DNA from: Mycolicibacterium sp. P9-22
Lineage (GTDB): Bacteria > Actinomycetota > Actinomycetes > Mycobacteriales > Mycobacteriaceae
Length of the DNA: 64,000 nucleotides
Reading direction: 5' to 3'
Assembly: GCF_008329585.1 (NCBI RefSeq)
Contig: NZ_NPKP01000001.1
Location: forward strand, 186,001 to 250,000
Under the pieces are notes generated by a model that had not been told where the DNA came from, did not search any database, and saw only the letters and a program-made list of their open reading frames with translations. The position numbers were made by a program, and so were the translations under genes. Of the stretch, positions 1 to 9,832 are shown in pieces; the first letter of the stretch is position 1; every line of letters starts with the position of its first letter.

Positions 1-2
1 AT

Positions 3-3000
3 CAGGTCTGCATCATCCCCGGCACCGCCGCCGTCGCCGGTATCACCCGCGTCGACGAGCCCGTCGGTGAACTGCTGGACCGCTTCGAGCAGGCCGCCAT
101 CGATGAGGTCGTGGCCAGCGGCGCCGTCGCCGTCCCGGTGGTGTCCCGCCGCCAGGCCGATGCGCAGGTCACCGGACCCATTGCCGTGGTGCTGGATTCG
201 CCCGACGTGCTGTGGGCCGGCCGTACCGCGATCAACCCGGTGCACCGTATCGGCGCACCCGGCGAATGGCAGGTCAACGAGAACCGTTCCGCGGTACACC
301 CGTCGACCGGTTCGCGACTGGAGCTCACCGGTGAGGGTGTCACCCTCAGCGTGCCGCTGTCCGACATCTGGATCGAGATCAAGCTGACGCTGCCGGCCGC
401 CACGGTCAACGGCGGCATGCCCGTCGTCACCACCGAGGATGCCGCCGCCGCGATGCGTGCGGTGCTCGCCATCGCCGCCGGCGTCGACGGAGTGGACGCG
501 CTGCCCACCGTCATCGACGGCACCGCGACCGTCACCGTCGCCTGGGACCCGGAGGAGGTCGCCGATCACACCGGCGTCACCGCCACCTTCGGCGCCCCGC
601 TGGCACCGGGGCTGACCCTGGTACCCGACGCCCTGGTCGGCCGCTGCTGGCCCGCGGTGTTCGCCACCATCGGATCGGCCGCGACCGATGCCGGCTTCCC
701 GGTCATCGAGGGTCTGCTCAGCCTGGTGCACCTGGACCATGCCGCGCACCTGCTCGCCCCGATGCCCACCTCGGAATCCGAATTGACCGTCACCGCAACG
801 GCTTCGGAGGCCGTCGACACCGAGGTCGGCCGTGTCGTGCCGGTCAGCGTGCTGATCTCCGACGCCGAGGGCACCGAACTGGCGCGCCTGGAAGAGCGTT
901 TCGCCATCCGTGGCCGCACCGGTGCCGTCGAGCTGGAGGACCCGGTGCGTGCCGGGGGCGCGATGACCGACAACGCCACCGACACCCCGCGGCGTCGCCG
1001 TCGTGACGTCACCATGACCGCGCCGACCGACATGAGCGCGTTCGCCGTGGTGTCCGGTGACCACAACCCGATCCACACCGACCGCGCCGCAGCGCTTCTG
1101 GCCGGACTCATGGGCCCGATCGTGCACGGCATGTGGCTTTCGGCCGCCGCACAGCACGTGGTGACCGCCACCGACGGCCGCGCCACCCCGCCGGCCCGCC
1201 TGGTGGGCTGGACCTCCCGCTTCCTGGGCATGGTCCTGCCCGGTGACGAGATCGAGTTCCGCGTCGACCGGGTCGGCATCGACCGCGGCGCGGAGATCAT
1301 CGAGGTCACCGCGAAGGTCGGCGGTGACCTGGTGATGGCCGCGAGCGCTCAGCTTGCCGCGCCGAAGACGGTGTACGCCTTCCCCGGCCAGGGCATCCAG
1401 CACAAGGGCATGGGCATGGAGGTCCGGGCCCGGTCCAAGGCGGCCCGCAAGGTGTGGGACATCGCCGACAAATTCACCCGCGACACGCTGGGCTTCTCGG
1501 TGCTGCACGTGGTCAAGGACAACCCGACCAGCCTGATCGCCTCCGGCGTGCACTACCACCACCCCGAGGGCGTGCTGTACCTGACGCAGTTCACCCAGGT
1601 CGCCATGGCGACGGTGGCCGCCGCGCAGGTCGCCGAGATGCGCGAGCAGGGTGCCTTCGTCGAAGGCGCCATCGCCTGCGGGCACTCCGTCGGTGAATAC
1701 ACCGCGCTGGCTTGTGTTTCCGGCGTCTACGAGCTGCCCGCGCTGCTCGAGGTGGTCTTCCACCGCGGCTCCAAGATGCACGACATCGTGCCGCGTGACG
1801 AGAAGGGCCGCTCCAACTACCGGTTGGCCGCGATCCGCCCGTCCCAGATCGACCTGCCCGATGACGATGTCACGGCCTTCGTCGAGGAGATCTCCCAGCG
1901 CACCGGCGAGTTCCTGCAGATCGTGAACTTCAACCTGCGTGGCTCGCAGTACGCCATCGCAGGCACCGTGCGCGGTCTGGAAGCCCTGGAGGAAGAGATC
2001 GAGCGGCGCCGCGAAATCAGCGGTGGCAAGCGGTCGTTCATCCTGGTGCCCGGTATCGACGTGCCGTTCCACTCCGAGGTGCTGCGCGTCGGTGTCGCCG
2101 ACTTCCGCCGCTCCCTGGAGCGGGTCATGCCGACCGACGCCGACCCGGACCTGCTGGTGGGCAAGTACATCCCGAACCTGGTGCCGCGGCCGTTCACCCT
2201 GGACCGCGACTTCATCCAGGAGATCCGCGACCTGGTGCCCGCCGAGCCGCTCGACGAGATCCTCGCCGATTACGACACGTGGCGTAACGAGCGTCCGCGC
2301 GAGCTGATGCGCAAGATCGTGATCGAGCTGCTGGCATGGCAGTTCGCCAGCCCGGTGCGCTGGATCGAGACCCAGGACCTGCTGTTCATCGAGGAGGCCG
2401 CAGGCGGTCTCGGGGTCGAGCGTTTCGTCGAGATCGGCGTGAAGACCGCGCCGACGGTGGCGGGGCTGGCGACCAACACGCTGAAGCTGCCCGAGTACTC
2501 GCACAACACCACCGAGGTGCTCAACGCCGAGCGTGACGCCGCGGTGCTGTTCGCCACCGACACCGACCCGGAGCCCGAGGAGGACGTCTCGGCACCCGAG
2601 CCGGCCGCAGCGGCGGCACCGGCAGCCGCGGCACCCGCGGCCGCCCCGGCACCGGCGGCGGCGCCGTCCGGTGGGCAGGCGTCCGGGCCACGCCCCGATG
2701 ATCTGGTTTTCGATGCCGCCGATGCCACTCTGGTGCTCATCGCGCTGGCGTCCAAGATGCGCCTCGATCAGATCGAGCCGCTGGATTCCATCGAGTCCAT
2801 CACCGATGGTGCGTCCTCGCGGCGCAACCAGATGCTGGTGGACCTGGGTTCCGAGCTCAACCTCGGGGCCATCGACGGCGCGGCCGAAGCCGATCTGGCC
2901 GGTCTCAAGTCGCAGGTGACCAAGCTGGCCCGCACCTACAAGCCATTCGGCCCGGTGCTGTCCGACTCGATCAACGATCAGCTGCGGACCGTCTTCGGAC

Positions 3001-6000
3001 CGTCGGGCAAGCGCCCGGCCTACATCACCGAACGTGTCTCCAAGACATGGGAACTGGGCCCCGGCTGGGCCAAGCACGTGACCGCCGAGGTGGCGCTGGG
3101 CACCCGTGAGGGTTCCAGTGTCCGCGGCGGCAACATGGGCGGCCTGCACGAGGGTGCGCTGGCCGATGCCGCCTCCGTCGACAAGGTGATCGACGCGGCG
3201 GTGCAGGCGGTCGGTGCGCGCAAGGGCATTCCGGTCAGCCTGCCGTCCTCCGGTGCGGCCGGCGGCGGCGTGGTGGACTCGGCGGCTCTCGGCGAGTTCG
3301 CCGAGCAGGTCACCGGCCCCAACGGTGTGCTGGCCAACGCCGCGCGCACGATCCTGGGTCAGCTCGGGCTGGACAACCCGGTCAGCGCGGAGGAAACCGT
3401 CAGCGATGCCGACCTGATCGATCTGGTCACCACCGAGCTCGGCTCGGACTGGCCGCGGCTGGTCTCCCCGGTGTTCGACGCCCGCAAGGCCGTGGTGTTC
3501 GACGACCGGTGGGCAAGCGCCCGTGAGGATCTGGCTCGGTTCTGGCTGCTCGACGAGAGCGAGATCGACGCCGACTGGGAGCGCTTGTCGCAGAGCTTCG
3601 AAGGTGCGGGCAACATCGTCGGCACCCAGGCCAGCTGGTGGCAGGGCCGGGCCCTGGCGTCCGGTCGCAACGTGCACGCCGCGCTGTACGGCCGTGCCGC
3701 GGCCGGTGCGGAGAACCCGGACAAGGGTGGCTACGCCAACGAGGTTGCCGTGGTGACGGGTGCCTCGAAGGGCTCCATCGCCGCATCGGTGGTCGCTCAG
3801 CTGCTGGAGGGTGGCGCGACCGTCATCGCCACCACCTCGCGCCTGGATGACGACCGGCTGGCGTTCTACCGCACGCTCTACCGCGATCACGCCCGGTTCA
3901 ACGCCACCCTGTGGGTGGTCCCGGCCAACATGGCGTCCTACTCGGATATCGACGCACTCGTCGAGTGGGTCGGCAACGAGCAGACCGAGAACTTGGGCCC
4001 CAAGGCCATTCACCTCAAGGACGCGCAGAACCCGACGCTGCTGTTCCCGTTCGCCGCACCGCGGGTGGGTGGGGATCTCTCCGATGCCGGCGCGCGCTCC
4101 GAGATGGAGATGAAGGTGTTGTTGTGGGCCGTGCAGCGGCTCATCGCCGGCCTGTCGCACCTGGGCGCCGAGCGTGACATCGCTTCGCGTCTGCACGTGG
4201 TGCTGCCGGGCTCGCCCAACCGGGGCATGTTCGGTGGCGACGGCGCCTACGGCGAGGCCAAGGCCGCGCTCGACGCCGTGGTCACCCGCTGGAAGGCCGA
4301 AACCTCGTGGAGCCAACGGGTCTCGTTGGCGCACGCGCTGATCGGCTGGACCAAGGGCACCGGACTGATGGGCCACAACGACGCCATCGTCGGCGCCGTC
4401 GAAGAGGCCGGTCTGACCACCTACACCACCGCCGAGATGGCCTCGAAGCTGTTGGCACTGTGCAATATCGAATCCAAGGTCGCCGCCGCCCGCGCGCCGA
4501 TCGAGGTCGATATGACCGGTGGTCTCGGTGAGATCGAGATCGACATGGCCGAGCTGGCCGCCAAGGCCCGCGAGGAGATGTCGGCCGCGGCAACCGATGA
4601 CGATGACGATGACGAGGCCGGAAAGATCCGTGCCCTGCCCTCGCCGCCGCGCGGGTACCTCGCGGCACCGCCGCCGGCGTGGGACGACCTCGACGTCGAC
4701 CCTGCCGATCTGGTGGTCATCGTCGGTGGCGCGGAGCTCGGACCGTACGGTTCCTCGCGCACCCGCTTCGAGATGGAGGTCTCCGGCGAGCTGTCGGCCG
4801 CCGGCGTCCTGGAGCTGGCCTGGACCACCGGGCTGGTCAAGTGGGAGGACGATCCCAAGCCGGGCTGGTACGACACCGAGACCGGTGACCTGGTCGACGA
4901 GTCCGAACTGGTCGAGCGCTACCACGATGCCGTGGTCGCCAAGGTCGGCATCCGCGAGTGGGTCGGCGACGGTTTCCTGGATTCCGACCACTCGGCCCCG
5001 CTGCTGGTGTCGGTGTTCCTGGACAAGGACTTCACCTTCGTGGTGTCGTCGGAGACCGATGCCCGCGAGTTCGTGAAGTACGACCCGGAGCACACCGTCA
5101 TCGCACCGGTCCCCGACAGCGCGGACTGGCAGGTGACCCGCAAGGCCGGCACCGAGATCCGGGTGCCGCGCAAGGTCAAGCTGTCGCGCACCGTCGGTGC
5201 CCAGATCCCGACCGGTTTCGATCCGCAGGTCTACGGCGTGACGCCGGACATGGCCAGCTCGATCGACCGGGTGGCGCTGTGGAACCTGGTGACGACTGTG
5301 GACGCGTTCCTGTCGGCGGGCTTCAGCCCGGCCGAGCTGATGCGCTGGGTGCACCCCAGCCTGGTGGCCAGCACCCAGGGCACCGGCATGGGCGGCATGA
5401 CGTCGATGCAGACCATGTATCACGGAAACCTGCTGGGCCGGAGCAAGCCGAACGACATCCTGCAGGAGGTGCTGCCGAACGTCTTCGCCGGCCACGTCGT
5501 GCAGTCCTACATCGGCAGCTACGGGTCGATGATCCACCCGGTCGCGGCGTGCGCCACGGCGGCGGTGTCGGTCGAGGAAGGTGTCGACAAGATTCAGCTG
5601 GGCAAGGCCGAGTTCGTGATCGCCGGCGGCTACGACGACCTGACGCTGGAGGCCATCACCGGCTTCGGCGACATGTCGGCCACCGCCGACACCGAGGCCA
5701 TGCGGGCCAAGGGCATCAGCGATTCGAAGTTCTCCCGCGCCAACGACCGGCGCCGGCTCGGCTTCGTCGAATCCCAGGGTGGCGGAACGATTCTGCTGAC
5801 CCGCGGTGACCTCGCGGTGCAGATGGGTCTGCCGGTGCTGGCCGTGGTGGCTTACGCCTCGTCCTTCGGCGACGGTGTGCACACCTCGATCCCGGCTCCG
5901 GGGCTCGGTGCCCTGAGTGCGGGTCGCGGCGGCAGCAAGTCCCGCCTGGCCCGGTCGCTGGCCAAGCTGGGCGTCGGTGCCGATGACATCGCGGTCATCT

Positions 6001-6602
6001 CCAAGCACGACACCTCCACGCTGGCCAACGATCCCAACGAGACCGAGCTGCACGAGCGGCTCGCGGCCTCGCTGGGACGCTCCAAGGGCGCACCGCTGTT
6101 CGTGGTCAGCCAGAAGAGCCTCACCGGCCACGCCAAGGGCGGCGCCGCGGCCTTCCAGATGATGGGTCTGTGCCAGATCCTGCGCGACGGCGTCATCCCG
6201 CCCAACCGCAGCCTGGACTGCGTCGACGACGAGCTGAACCACGCCAAGCACTTCGTCTGGGTGCGGGAGCCCCTGCATCTGGGGGAGAAGTTCCCGCTCA
6301 AGGCCGGTCTGGTGACCAGCCTCGGGTTCGGCCACGTGTCCGGTCTGGTGGCGCTGGTGCATCCGCAGGCGCTGCTCGCCGCACTGCCGGCCGATCAGCG
6401 TGCCGACTACCAGGCCCGGGCCAACGCCCGCGTGCTCGATGGTCAGCGCCGCCTCGCCTCGGCGATCGCCGGTGGGCCCGCGCTGTACGAGAAGCCCGCC
6501 GATCGCCGCTTCGGCAGCGACACCCCGGAGAAGCGTCAGGAAGCGGCCATGCTGCTCAACCCCGACGCCCGCCTGGGCGCTGACGACCACTACTCGAAGT
6601 GA
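3..6602 (+). CDS. fas: Type I fatty acid synthase, 3' part (5' end outside window)
   Basis: C-terminal roughly 2,200 codons of the multifunctional mycobacterial FAS I, which makes C16-C26 acyl-CoAs for membranes and for mycolate synthesis. Mycobacterial Fas is about 3,070 aa, so some 870-900 N-terminal residues (acetyltransferase and part of the enoyl reductase) lie before the window. The frame is open from base 3. Visible in order: hot-dog dehydratase (DHNPIH at 1059-1076), malonyl/palmitoyl transferase (GHSVGEY, nucleophile Ser codon 1686), an Ala/Pro linker near 2590-2690, the ACP (GASSRRNQ, likely phosphopantetheine Ser codon 2814), the ketoreductase NADPH fold (VVTGASKG near 3755) and the ketosynthase (active Cys codon 5550 in AACATA; His in SKHDTS and LTGHAKGG). 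acpS follows directly. No frameshift or missing active residue was seen in this part. Confidence 0.97.
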   Translation, partial: QVCIIPGTAAVAGITRVDEPVGELLDRFEQAAIDEVVASGAVAVPVVSRRQADAQVTGPIAVVLDSPDVLWAGRTAINPVHRIGAPGEWQVNENRSAVHPSTGSRLELTGEGVTLSVPLSDIWIEIKLTLPAATVNGGMPVVTTEDAAAAMRAVLAIAAGVDGVDALPTVIDGTATVTVAWDPEEVADHTGVTATFGAPLAPGLTLVPDALVGRCWPAVFATIGSAATDAGFPVIEGLLSLVHLDHAAHLLAPMPTSESELTVTATASEAVDTEVGRVVPVSVLISDAEGTELARLEERFAIRGRTGAVELEDPVRAGGAMTDNATDTPRRRRRDVTMTAPTDMSAFAVVSGDHNPIHTDRAAALLAGLMGPIVHGMWLSAAAQHVVTATDGRATPPARLVGWTSRFLGMVLPGDEIEFRVDRVGIDRGAEIIEVTAKVGGDLVMAASAQLAAPKTVYAFPGQGIQHKGMGMEVRARSKAARKVWDIADKFTRDTLGFSVLHVVKDNPTSLIASGVHYHHPEGVLYLTQFTQVAMATVAAAQVAEMREQGAFVEGAIACGHSVGEYTALACVSGVYELPALLEVVFHRGSKMHDIVPRDEKGRSNYRLAAIRPSQIDLPDDDVTAFVEEISQRTGEFLQIVNFNLRGSQYAIAGTVRGLEALEEEIERRREISGGKRSFILVPGIDVPFHSEVLRVGVADFRRSLERVMPTDADPDLLVGKYIPNLVPRPFTLDRDFIQEIRDLVPAEPLDEILADYDTWRNERPRELMRKIVIELLAWQFASPVRWIETQDLLFIEEAAGGLGVERFVEIGVKTAPTVAGLATNTLKLPEYSHNTTEVLNAERDAAVLFATDTDPEPEEDVSAPEPAAAAAPAAAAPAAAPAPAAAPSGGQASGPRPDDLVFDAADATLVLIALASKMRLDQIEPLDSIESITDGASSRRNQMLVDLGSELNLGAIDGAAEADLAGLKSQVTKLARTYKPFGPVLSDSINDQLRTVFGPSGKRPAYITERVSKTWELGPGWAKHVTAEVALGTREGSSVRGGNMGGLHEGALADAASVDKVIDAAVQAVGARKGIPVSLPSSGAAGGGVVDSAALGEFAEQVTGPNGVLANAARTILGQLGLDNPVSAEETVSDADLIDLVTTELGSDWPRLVSPVFDARKAVVFDDRWASAREDLARFWLLDESEIDADWERLSQSFEGAGNIVGTQASWWQGRALASGRNVHAALYGRAAAGAENPDKGGYANEVAVVTGASKGSIAASVVAQLLEGGATVIATTSRLDDDRLAFYRTLYRDHARFNATLWVVPANMASYSDIDALVEWVGNEQTENLGPKAIHLKDAQNPTLLFPFAAPRVGGDLSDAGARSEMEMKVLLWAVQRLIAGLSHLGAERDIASRLHVVLPGSPNRGMFGGDGAYGEAKAALDAVVTRWKAETSWSQRVSLAHALIGWTKGTGLMGHNDAIVGAVEEAGLTTYTTAEMASKLLALCNIESKVAAARAPIEVDMTGGLGEIEIDMAELAAKAREEMSAAATDDDDDDEAGKIRALPSPPRGYLAAPPPAWDDLDVDPADLVVIVGGAELGPYGSSRTRFEMEVSGELSAAGVLELAWTTGLVKWEDDPKPGWYDTETGDLVDESELVERYHDAVVAKVGIREWVGDGFLDSDHSAPLLVSVFLDKDFTFVVSSETDAREFVKYDPEHTVIAPVPDSADWQVTRKAGTEIRVPRKVKLSRTVGAQIPTGFDPQVYGVTPDMASSIDRVALWNLVTTVDAFLSAGFSPAELMRWVHPSLVASTQGTGMGGMTSMQTMYHGNLLGRSKPNDILQEVLPNVFAGHVVQSYIGSYGSMIHPVAACATAAVSVEEGVDKIQLGKAEFVIAGGYDDLTLEAITGFGDMSATADTEAMRAKGISDSKFSRANDRRRLGFVESQGGGTILLTRGDLAVQMGLPVLAVVAYASSFGDGVHTSIPAPGLGALSAGRGGSKSRLARSLAKLGVGADDIAVISKHDTSTLANDPNETELHERLAASLGRSKGAPLFVVSQKSLTGHAKGGAAAFQMMGLCQILRDGVIPPNRSLDCVDDELNHAKHFVWVREPLHLGEKFPLKAGLVTSLGFGHVSGLVALVHPQALLAALPADQRADYQARANARVLDGQRRLASAIAGGPALYEKPADRRFGSDTPEKRQEAAMLLNPDARLGADDHYSK

Positions 6603-6631
6603 GCGAAAGCGAGTCGGATAGCGTCTCCGCA

Positions 6632-7021
6632 ATGGGCATCGTTGGGGTAGGGATCGATCTGGTGTCGATTCCAGATTTCGCCGAGCAGGTCGACCAGCCT
6701 GGCACCGTTTTCGCCGAGACCTTCACGCCGGGGGAGAGGCGCGACGCCGCGGACAAGAGTTCGTCGGCGGCGCGTCACCTCGCGGCGCGGTGGGCGGCCA
6801 AGGAAGCGGTGATCAAGGCCTGGTCGGGGTCGCGTTTCTCGAAGCGGCCGATGTTGCCCGAAGGGATCCACCGCGATATCGAGGTGGTGACCGATATGTG
6901 GGGCCGGCCGAAGGTGCGGTTGTCCGGCGCCATCGCCGAGCACCTCAAGGACGTGACGATCCATCTGTCGTTGACCCACGAGGCCGATACCGCCGCCGCG
7001 GTCGCCATCCTCGAAGCCTGA
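6632..7021 (+). CDS. acpS: Holo-[acyl-carrier-protein] synthase AcpS
   Basis: Transfers 4'-phosphopantetheine from CoA to the ACP serine of Fas and probably of FAS II AcpM. It is 129 aa, close to the roughly 130-aa mycobacterial enzyme. It shows the family's Mg-binding Asp9 (GIDLV) and Glu58 in WAAKEAVIKAW. The ATG at 6632 is chosen because the family begins MGIVGVGIDLV. A GTG at 6599, overlapping the fas stop as GTGA, would add 11 Ser/Glu-rich residues unlike the family and is the alternative. Neither start has a strong Shine-Dalgarno sequence, and translation is probably coupled to fas. A long hairpin follows the stop. Confidence 0.93.
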   Translation: MGIVGVGIDLVSIPDFAEQVDQPGTVFAETFTPGERRDAADKSSSAARHLAARWAAKEAVIKAWSGSRFSKRPMLPEGIHRDIEVVTDMWGRPKVRLSGAIAEHLKDVTIHLSLTHEADTAAAVAILEA

Positions 7022-7025
7022 TCCC

Positions 7026-7065
7026 CGCGAGCGTGCGTGTCTGAGGCCAGACACGCACGCTCGCG
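7026..7065 (+). terminator. Perfect 18-bp stem hairpin after acpS
   Basis: Two 18-nt arms (7026-7043 and 7048-7065) are exact reverse complements around the 4-nt loop aggc. There is no T-run after the stem (gggagtttgcg), so it would be a mycobacterial-type terminator without a U-tract, ending the fas-acpS transcript before the M20 peptidase. The core GCGTGCGTGTCT looks like a dispersed mycobacterial intergenic palindrome rather than a unique site, but that is recollection. Confidence 0.6.
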
Positions 7066-7106
7066 CGGGAGTTTGCGCACGCTCGCCAGCGACTAATCTC
7101 GCTGTC

Positions 7107-8444
7107 ATGACCGACCTCGTCGAACGCGTCCGTGAACTGCTGCCCTCGGTACGGGCCGATCTCGAAGAACTGGTGCGCATCGAATCGGTGTGGGCCGACC
7201 CGGCGCGCCGGCCCGAGGTGCACCGCAGCGCCGAGCTGACGGCGAAGTTGCTGTCGCAGGCGGGTTTCGGTGACGTTCGCACTGTGTCCGCAGGTGGCGC
7301 GCCGGCGGTCATCGCCCGCCACCCGGCTCCCGAGGGTGCGCCGACGGTACTGCTGTACGCCCACCACGATGTGCAACCCGAGGGCAACGCTGCGCAATGG
7401 CATTCGCCGCCGTTCGAGCCGACCGAACGTGACGGCCGGCTGTACGGCCGTGGCACCGCCGACGACAAGGCCGGTATCGCAACGCATCTGGCGGCGTTCC
7501 GGGCGTTCGGCGGCAACCCGCCCGTGGGTGTCACCGTGTTCGTCGAAGGCGAGGAAGAATCCGGTTCGCCGTCATTGCCCGCGCTGCTGGCCGCCCACCG
7601 CGACCTGCTGGCCGCCGACGTCATCATCATTGCCGACTCCGACAACTGGGGTGTCGAGATCCCCGCGCTGACGGTGTCCTTGCGCGGGCTGGCCGATTGC
7701 GTGGTGGAGGTCGCCACCCTGGACCACGGGCTGCACTCCGGACTGTGGGGCGGCGTGGTTCCCGACGCGCTGAGCGCGCTGATCCGGGTGCTGGCCAGCT
7801 TGCACGATGACGACGGCAACGTCGCCGTCGAGGGCCTCCACGAGGCGAGCGCCGCCGACGTCGAGTTCAGCGATGAGCGGGTCAGGGCGGACTCCGGTCT
7901 GCTCGACGGTGTCCGGCAGATCGGCTCGGGGCCGGTGGTGCAACGGATGTGGGCGCGGCCGGCCATCACCGTCATCGGTATCGACACCACGCCCATCGAC
8001 AAGGCGTCGAACACCCTGGTGCCCAGCGCCCGGGCCAAGGTGAGCATGCGGGTGGCCCCCGGCGGCGATGCCCGCGAGCACCTCGCGGCGTTGACACGGC
8101 ATCTGGAGGCGCACACGCCCTGGGGCGCACGGGTCACCGTCACCGCCGGCGACGTCGGGCAGCCCTACGCCATCGACGCGACCGGCCCGGTATATGACGC
8201 TGCCCGGCAGGCCTTTCAGATCGCTTGGGGCCGTGAGCCGATCGATATGGGGATGGGCGGGTCGATCCCGTTCATCGCCGAGTTCGCCGCCGCGTTCCCG
8301 GACGCCAAGATCCTCGTCACCGGAGTGGAGGATCCGGGCACGCAGGCGCACAGCATCAACGAGAGCCTGCACCTCGGGGTGCTGGAACGGGCGGCGACGT
8401 CGGAGGCGCTGTTCCTGGAGGCGCTGGGTGAACTAGACCGATAG
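7107..8444 (+). CDS. M20 family metallopeptidase (dipeptidase-like)
   Basis: 445-aa zinc peptidase of the M20/M25/M40 family, likely a cytosolic di- or tripeptidase. Metal-ligand motifs are in family order: HHDV (His87, Asp88 region), GRGTADDKAG (bridging Asp near 120), EGEEESGS (Glu150/151 region) and a C-terminal HSINES segment. There is no signal peptide. It sits at the position of H37Rv Rv2522c beside acpS. The ATG at 7107 opens the conserved N-terminal helix. The stop overlaps the convergent bcp stop, so the two 3' ends share 12 bp. The substrate is not evident from sequence. Confidence 0.88.
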   Translation: MTDLVERVRELLPSVRADLEELVRIESVWADPARRPEVHRSAELTAKLLSQAGFGDVRTVSAGGAPAVIARHPAPEGAPTVLLYAHHDVQPEGNAAQWHSPPFEPTERDGRLYGRGTADDKAGIATHLAAFRAFGGNPPVGVTVFVEGEEESGSPSLPALLAAHRDLLAADVIIIADSDNWGVEIPALTVSLRGLADCVVEVATLDHGLHSGLWGGVVPDALSALIRVLASLHDDDGNVAVEGLHEASAADVEFSDERVRADSGLLDGVRQIGSGPVVQRMWARPAITVIGIDTTPIDKASNTLVPSARAKVSMRVAPGGDAREHLAALTRHLEAHTPWGARVTVTAGDVGQPYAIDATGPVYDAARQAFQIAWGREPIDMGMGGSIPFIAEFAAAFPDAKILVTGVEDPGTQAHSINESLHLGVLERAATSEALFLEALGELDR

Positions 8445-8906
8445 GTCGCGGCGCAGCTTGGCGACGTGGCCGGTGGCCTTCACGTTGTACTGCGCGACCT
8501 CCACGACGCCCTTCTCGTCGACCAGGAAGGTCGACCGGATGACACCCTGCACGGTCTTGCCGTACATCGATTTCTCACCGAAGGCGCCCCAGGCGGTCAA
8601 CACCTTCTTGTCCGGGTCGGAGAGCAGCGGGAAGGTCAGGCCTTCGGCGTCGCGGAATTTCGCCAGCTTCTCGGGCTTGTCGGGGGAGATGCCGATGACG
8701 TCGAGCCCGGCTTCGTTGAGCTCGGCGAGACTGTCCCGGAAATCGCAGGCCTGCTTGGTGCAACCGGGGGTCGATGCCGCCGGGTAGAAGTACACGATCA
8801 CCTTGCGGCCTTTGAAGTCGGACAGCTTGACGGTGTTGCCGTCGGCATCGGGGAGGCTGAATGCGGGTGCCTTGTCGCCGACTGCCAGCCGCGGGGTCTG
8901 TGCCAT
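8433..8906 (-). CDS. bcp: Thioredoxin-dependent peroxiredoxin, Bcp/PrxQ type
   Basis: 157-aa cytosolic thiol peroxidase that reduces H2O2 and organic hydroperoxides using thioredoxin. The active site STPGCTKQACDF gives the peroxidatic Cys49 and the nearby resolving Cys54 of the atypical two-Cys PrxQ class. The C-terminus is typical of the mycobacterial Bcp. The frame stays open upstream, but ATG 8906 starts the family N-terminus (MAQTPRLAVGDKAPAF). Tail-to-tail with the M20 peptidase, and divergent from the DUF3618 gene. Confidence 0.93.
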   Translation of the reverse strand: MAQTPRLAVGDKAPAFSLPDADGNTVKLSDFKGRKVIVYFYPAASTPGCTKQACDFRDSLAELNEAGLDVIGISPDKPEKLAKFRDAEGLTFPLLSDPDKKVLTAWGAFGEKSMYGKTVQGVIRSTFLVDEKGVVEVAQYNVKATGHVAKLRRDLSV

Positions 8907-8997
8907 ACGTCGATACGCCTTTCTCGTCGACCGGGGCAGCGTGGTCGGCTCCGGCTGCTCTAGGGTAATTCGGTACGCCGACGACATGGAGGACACA

Positions 8998-9225
8998 GTG
9001 GCTGATCGGGATCCCGAGGCGATCAAGAAGGACATCGACCAGGCTCGTGATCAGCTGGCCGCGACGGTGGATTCACTCGCTGTGCGCGCGAATCCTCAGC
9101 GCCTCGCCGATGATGCCAAGGCAAAGGCCGTGGCGTTTGTGACGAAGCCGCCGGTCCTGGTGTCGCTGGCCGGCGTGGGCGCTGTGGTGGTGGTGCTGAT
9201 GATCCGCCGGATCAGGCGCCGCTGA
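8998..9225 (+). CDS. DUF3618 small membrane protein
   Basis: 75-aa protein of the DUF3618 family (Rv2520c position): a charged helical N-terminus (DRDPEAIKKDIDQARDQLA), then a single membrane segment (SLAGVGAVVVVLMI) and a basic RRIRRR tail, so N-in/C-in anchoring or a short stop-transfer is likely. GTG 8998 is preferred over the in-frame ATG 8986 because GGAGG (8988-8992) lies 5 nt before GTG. The resulting length equals that of the tuberculosis protein as I recall it. Function unknown; membrane or stress association is a guess from the family. Confidence 0.85.
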   Translation: MADRDPEAIKKDIDQARDQLAATVDSLAVRANPQRLADDAKAKAVAFVTKPPVLVSLAGVGAVVVVLMIRRIRRR

Positions 9226-9391
9226 CGGTGTTGTAGCGGCGGCGACGCGGTCGCAGCCAGTCCGTCAGCGAGAAGGTGGGCGGATTGGCGGTGCGGCCCA
9301 GGCGGCTGCAGCTGATGACCGCGGCGACGCCGTCCAGCGGCGCGCCATCCGGCATGGCGGCCGAGGAGCTCGGTACGCTCTCGGCTGACAT
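9212..9391 (-). CDS. Possible 59-aa hypothetical protein
   Basis: Open frame from ATG 9391, preceded by GAGG about 11 nt upstream on the same strand. The product starts MSAESVPSSSAAMPDG, contains a short hydrophobic stretch (GVAAVISC) and ends with an Arg-rich WLRPRRRRYNTVSGA. It ends 14 nt inside the 3' end of the DUF3618 gene, a tail-to-tail arrangement seen repeatedly in this window. No family recognised. The Trp-Leu-Arg-Pro basic tail and the RBS favour a real gene, but the evidence is thin. Confidence 0.4.
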   Translation of the reverse strand: MSAESVPSSSAAMPDGAPLDGVAAVISCSRLGRTANPPTFSLTDWLRPRRRRYNTVSGA

Positions 9392-9832
9392 CAGCTAATA
9401 CCTCGTCTCATCCCTCGGCGGTTCGCCATGGGTCGGTTGTGCGGGTTCGCAGCTAATTTCAGCCTAGCACGACGACGCCGTGCGCGGTCAACTAATGAAA
9501 ATGCCTCGACCTGGGGTTTTTTGCTCCACAGCTACGGTATCGGGACGGCTGCACCGACGGAAGGTGCGCGGCAGGCATGTTTTCAGCACATCATTCGGTC
9601 CGAACGGAACCCGTTGCACCATTAATTGACGTGAGTGTCGACGGCAACCGTAGCATCGGCTCCGGCCAAGTTGTCCGCGAATGCAGGTGAAGTTCGCGTA
9701 ACCAGAATGTGTGCACCATTGTCGCGCAATGGATCTTCCGGCTTCCGAAATCGGGAATCTGGCGCCGGCAACGAATAGAGTCATTCATCTGCGTCGCTGT
9801 CGGGGAGACGCCGGGATTGACGGGATGCCGAA
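9392..9832. other. 441-bp intergenic region upstream of the glycoside hydrolase gene
   Basis: Distinctly richer in A+T than the flanking genes. It holds the upstream regions of the small reverse-strand frame (ending 9391) and of the glycosidase gene (9833). A T6 run near 9517 has no stem before it, so it is not a terminator. I see no tRNA, repeat or convincing protein-coding frame; the reverse-strand frames here lack an RBS and have atypical composition. Confidence 0.5.

Noticed and set aside
6590..8143. 517-codon reverse-strand open frame opposite acpS and the M20 peptidase
   Set aside because: Antisense shadow of two conserved genes; Ser/Arg-rich composition and no RBS or domain.
9510..9530. 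T-run as intrinsic terminator
   Set aside because: No GC stem precedes it and no gene ends just before.
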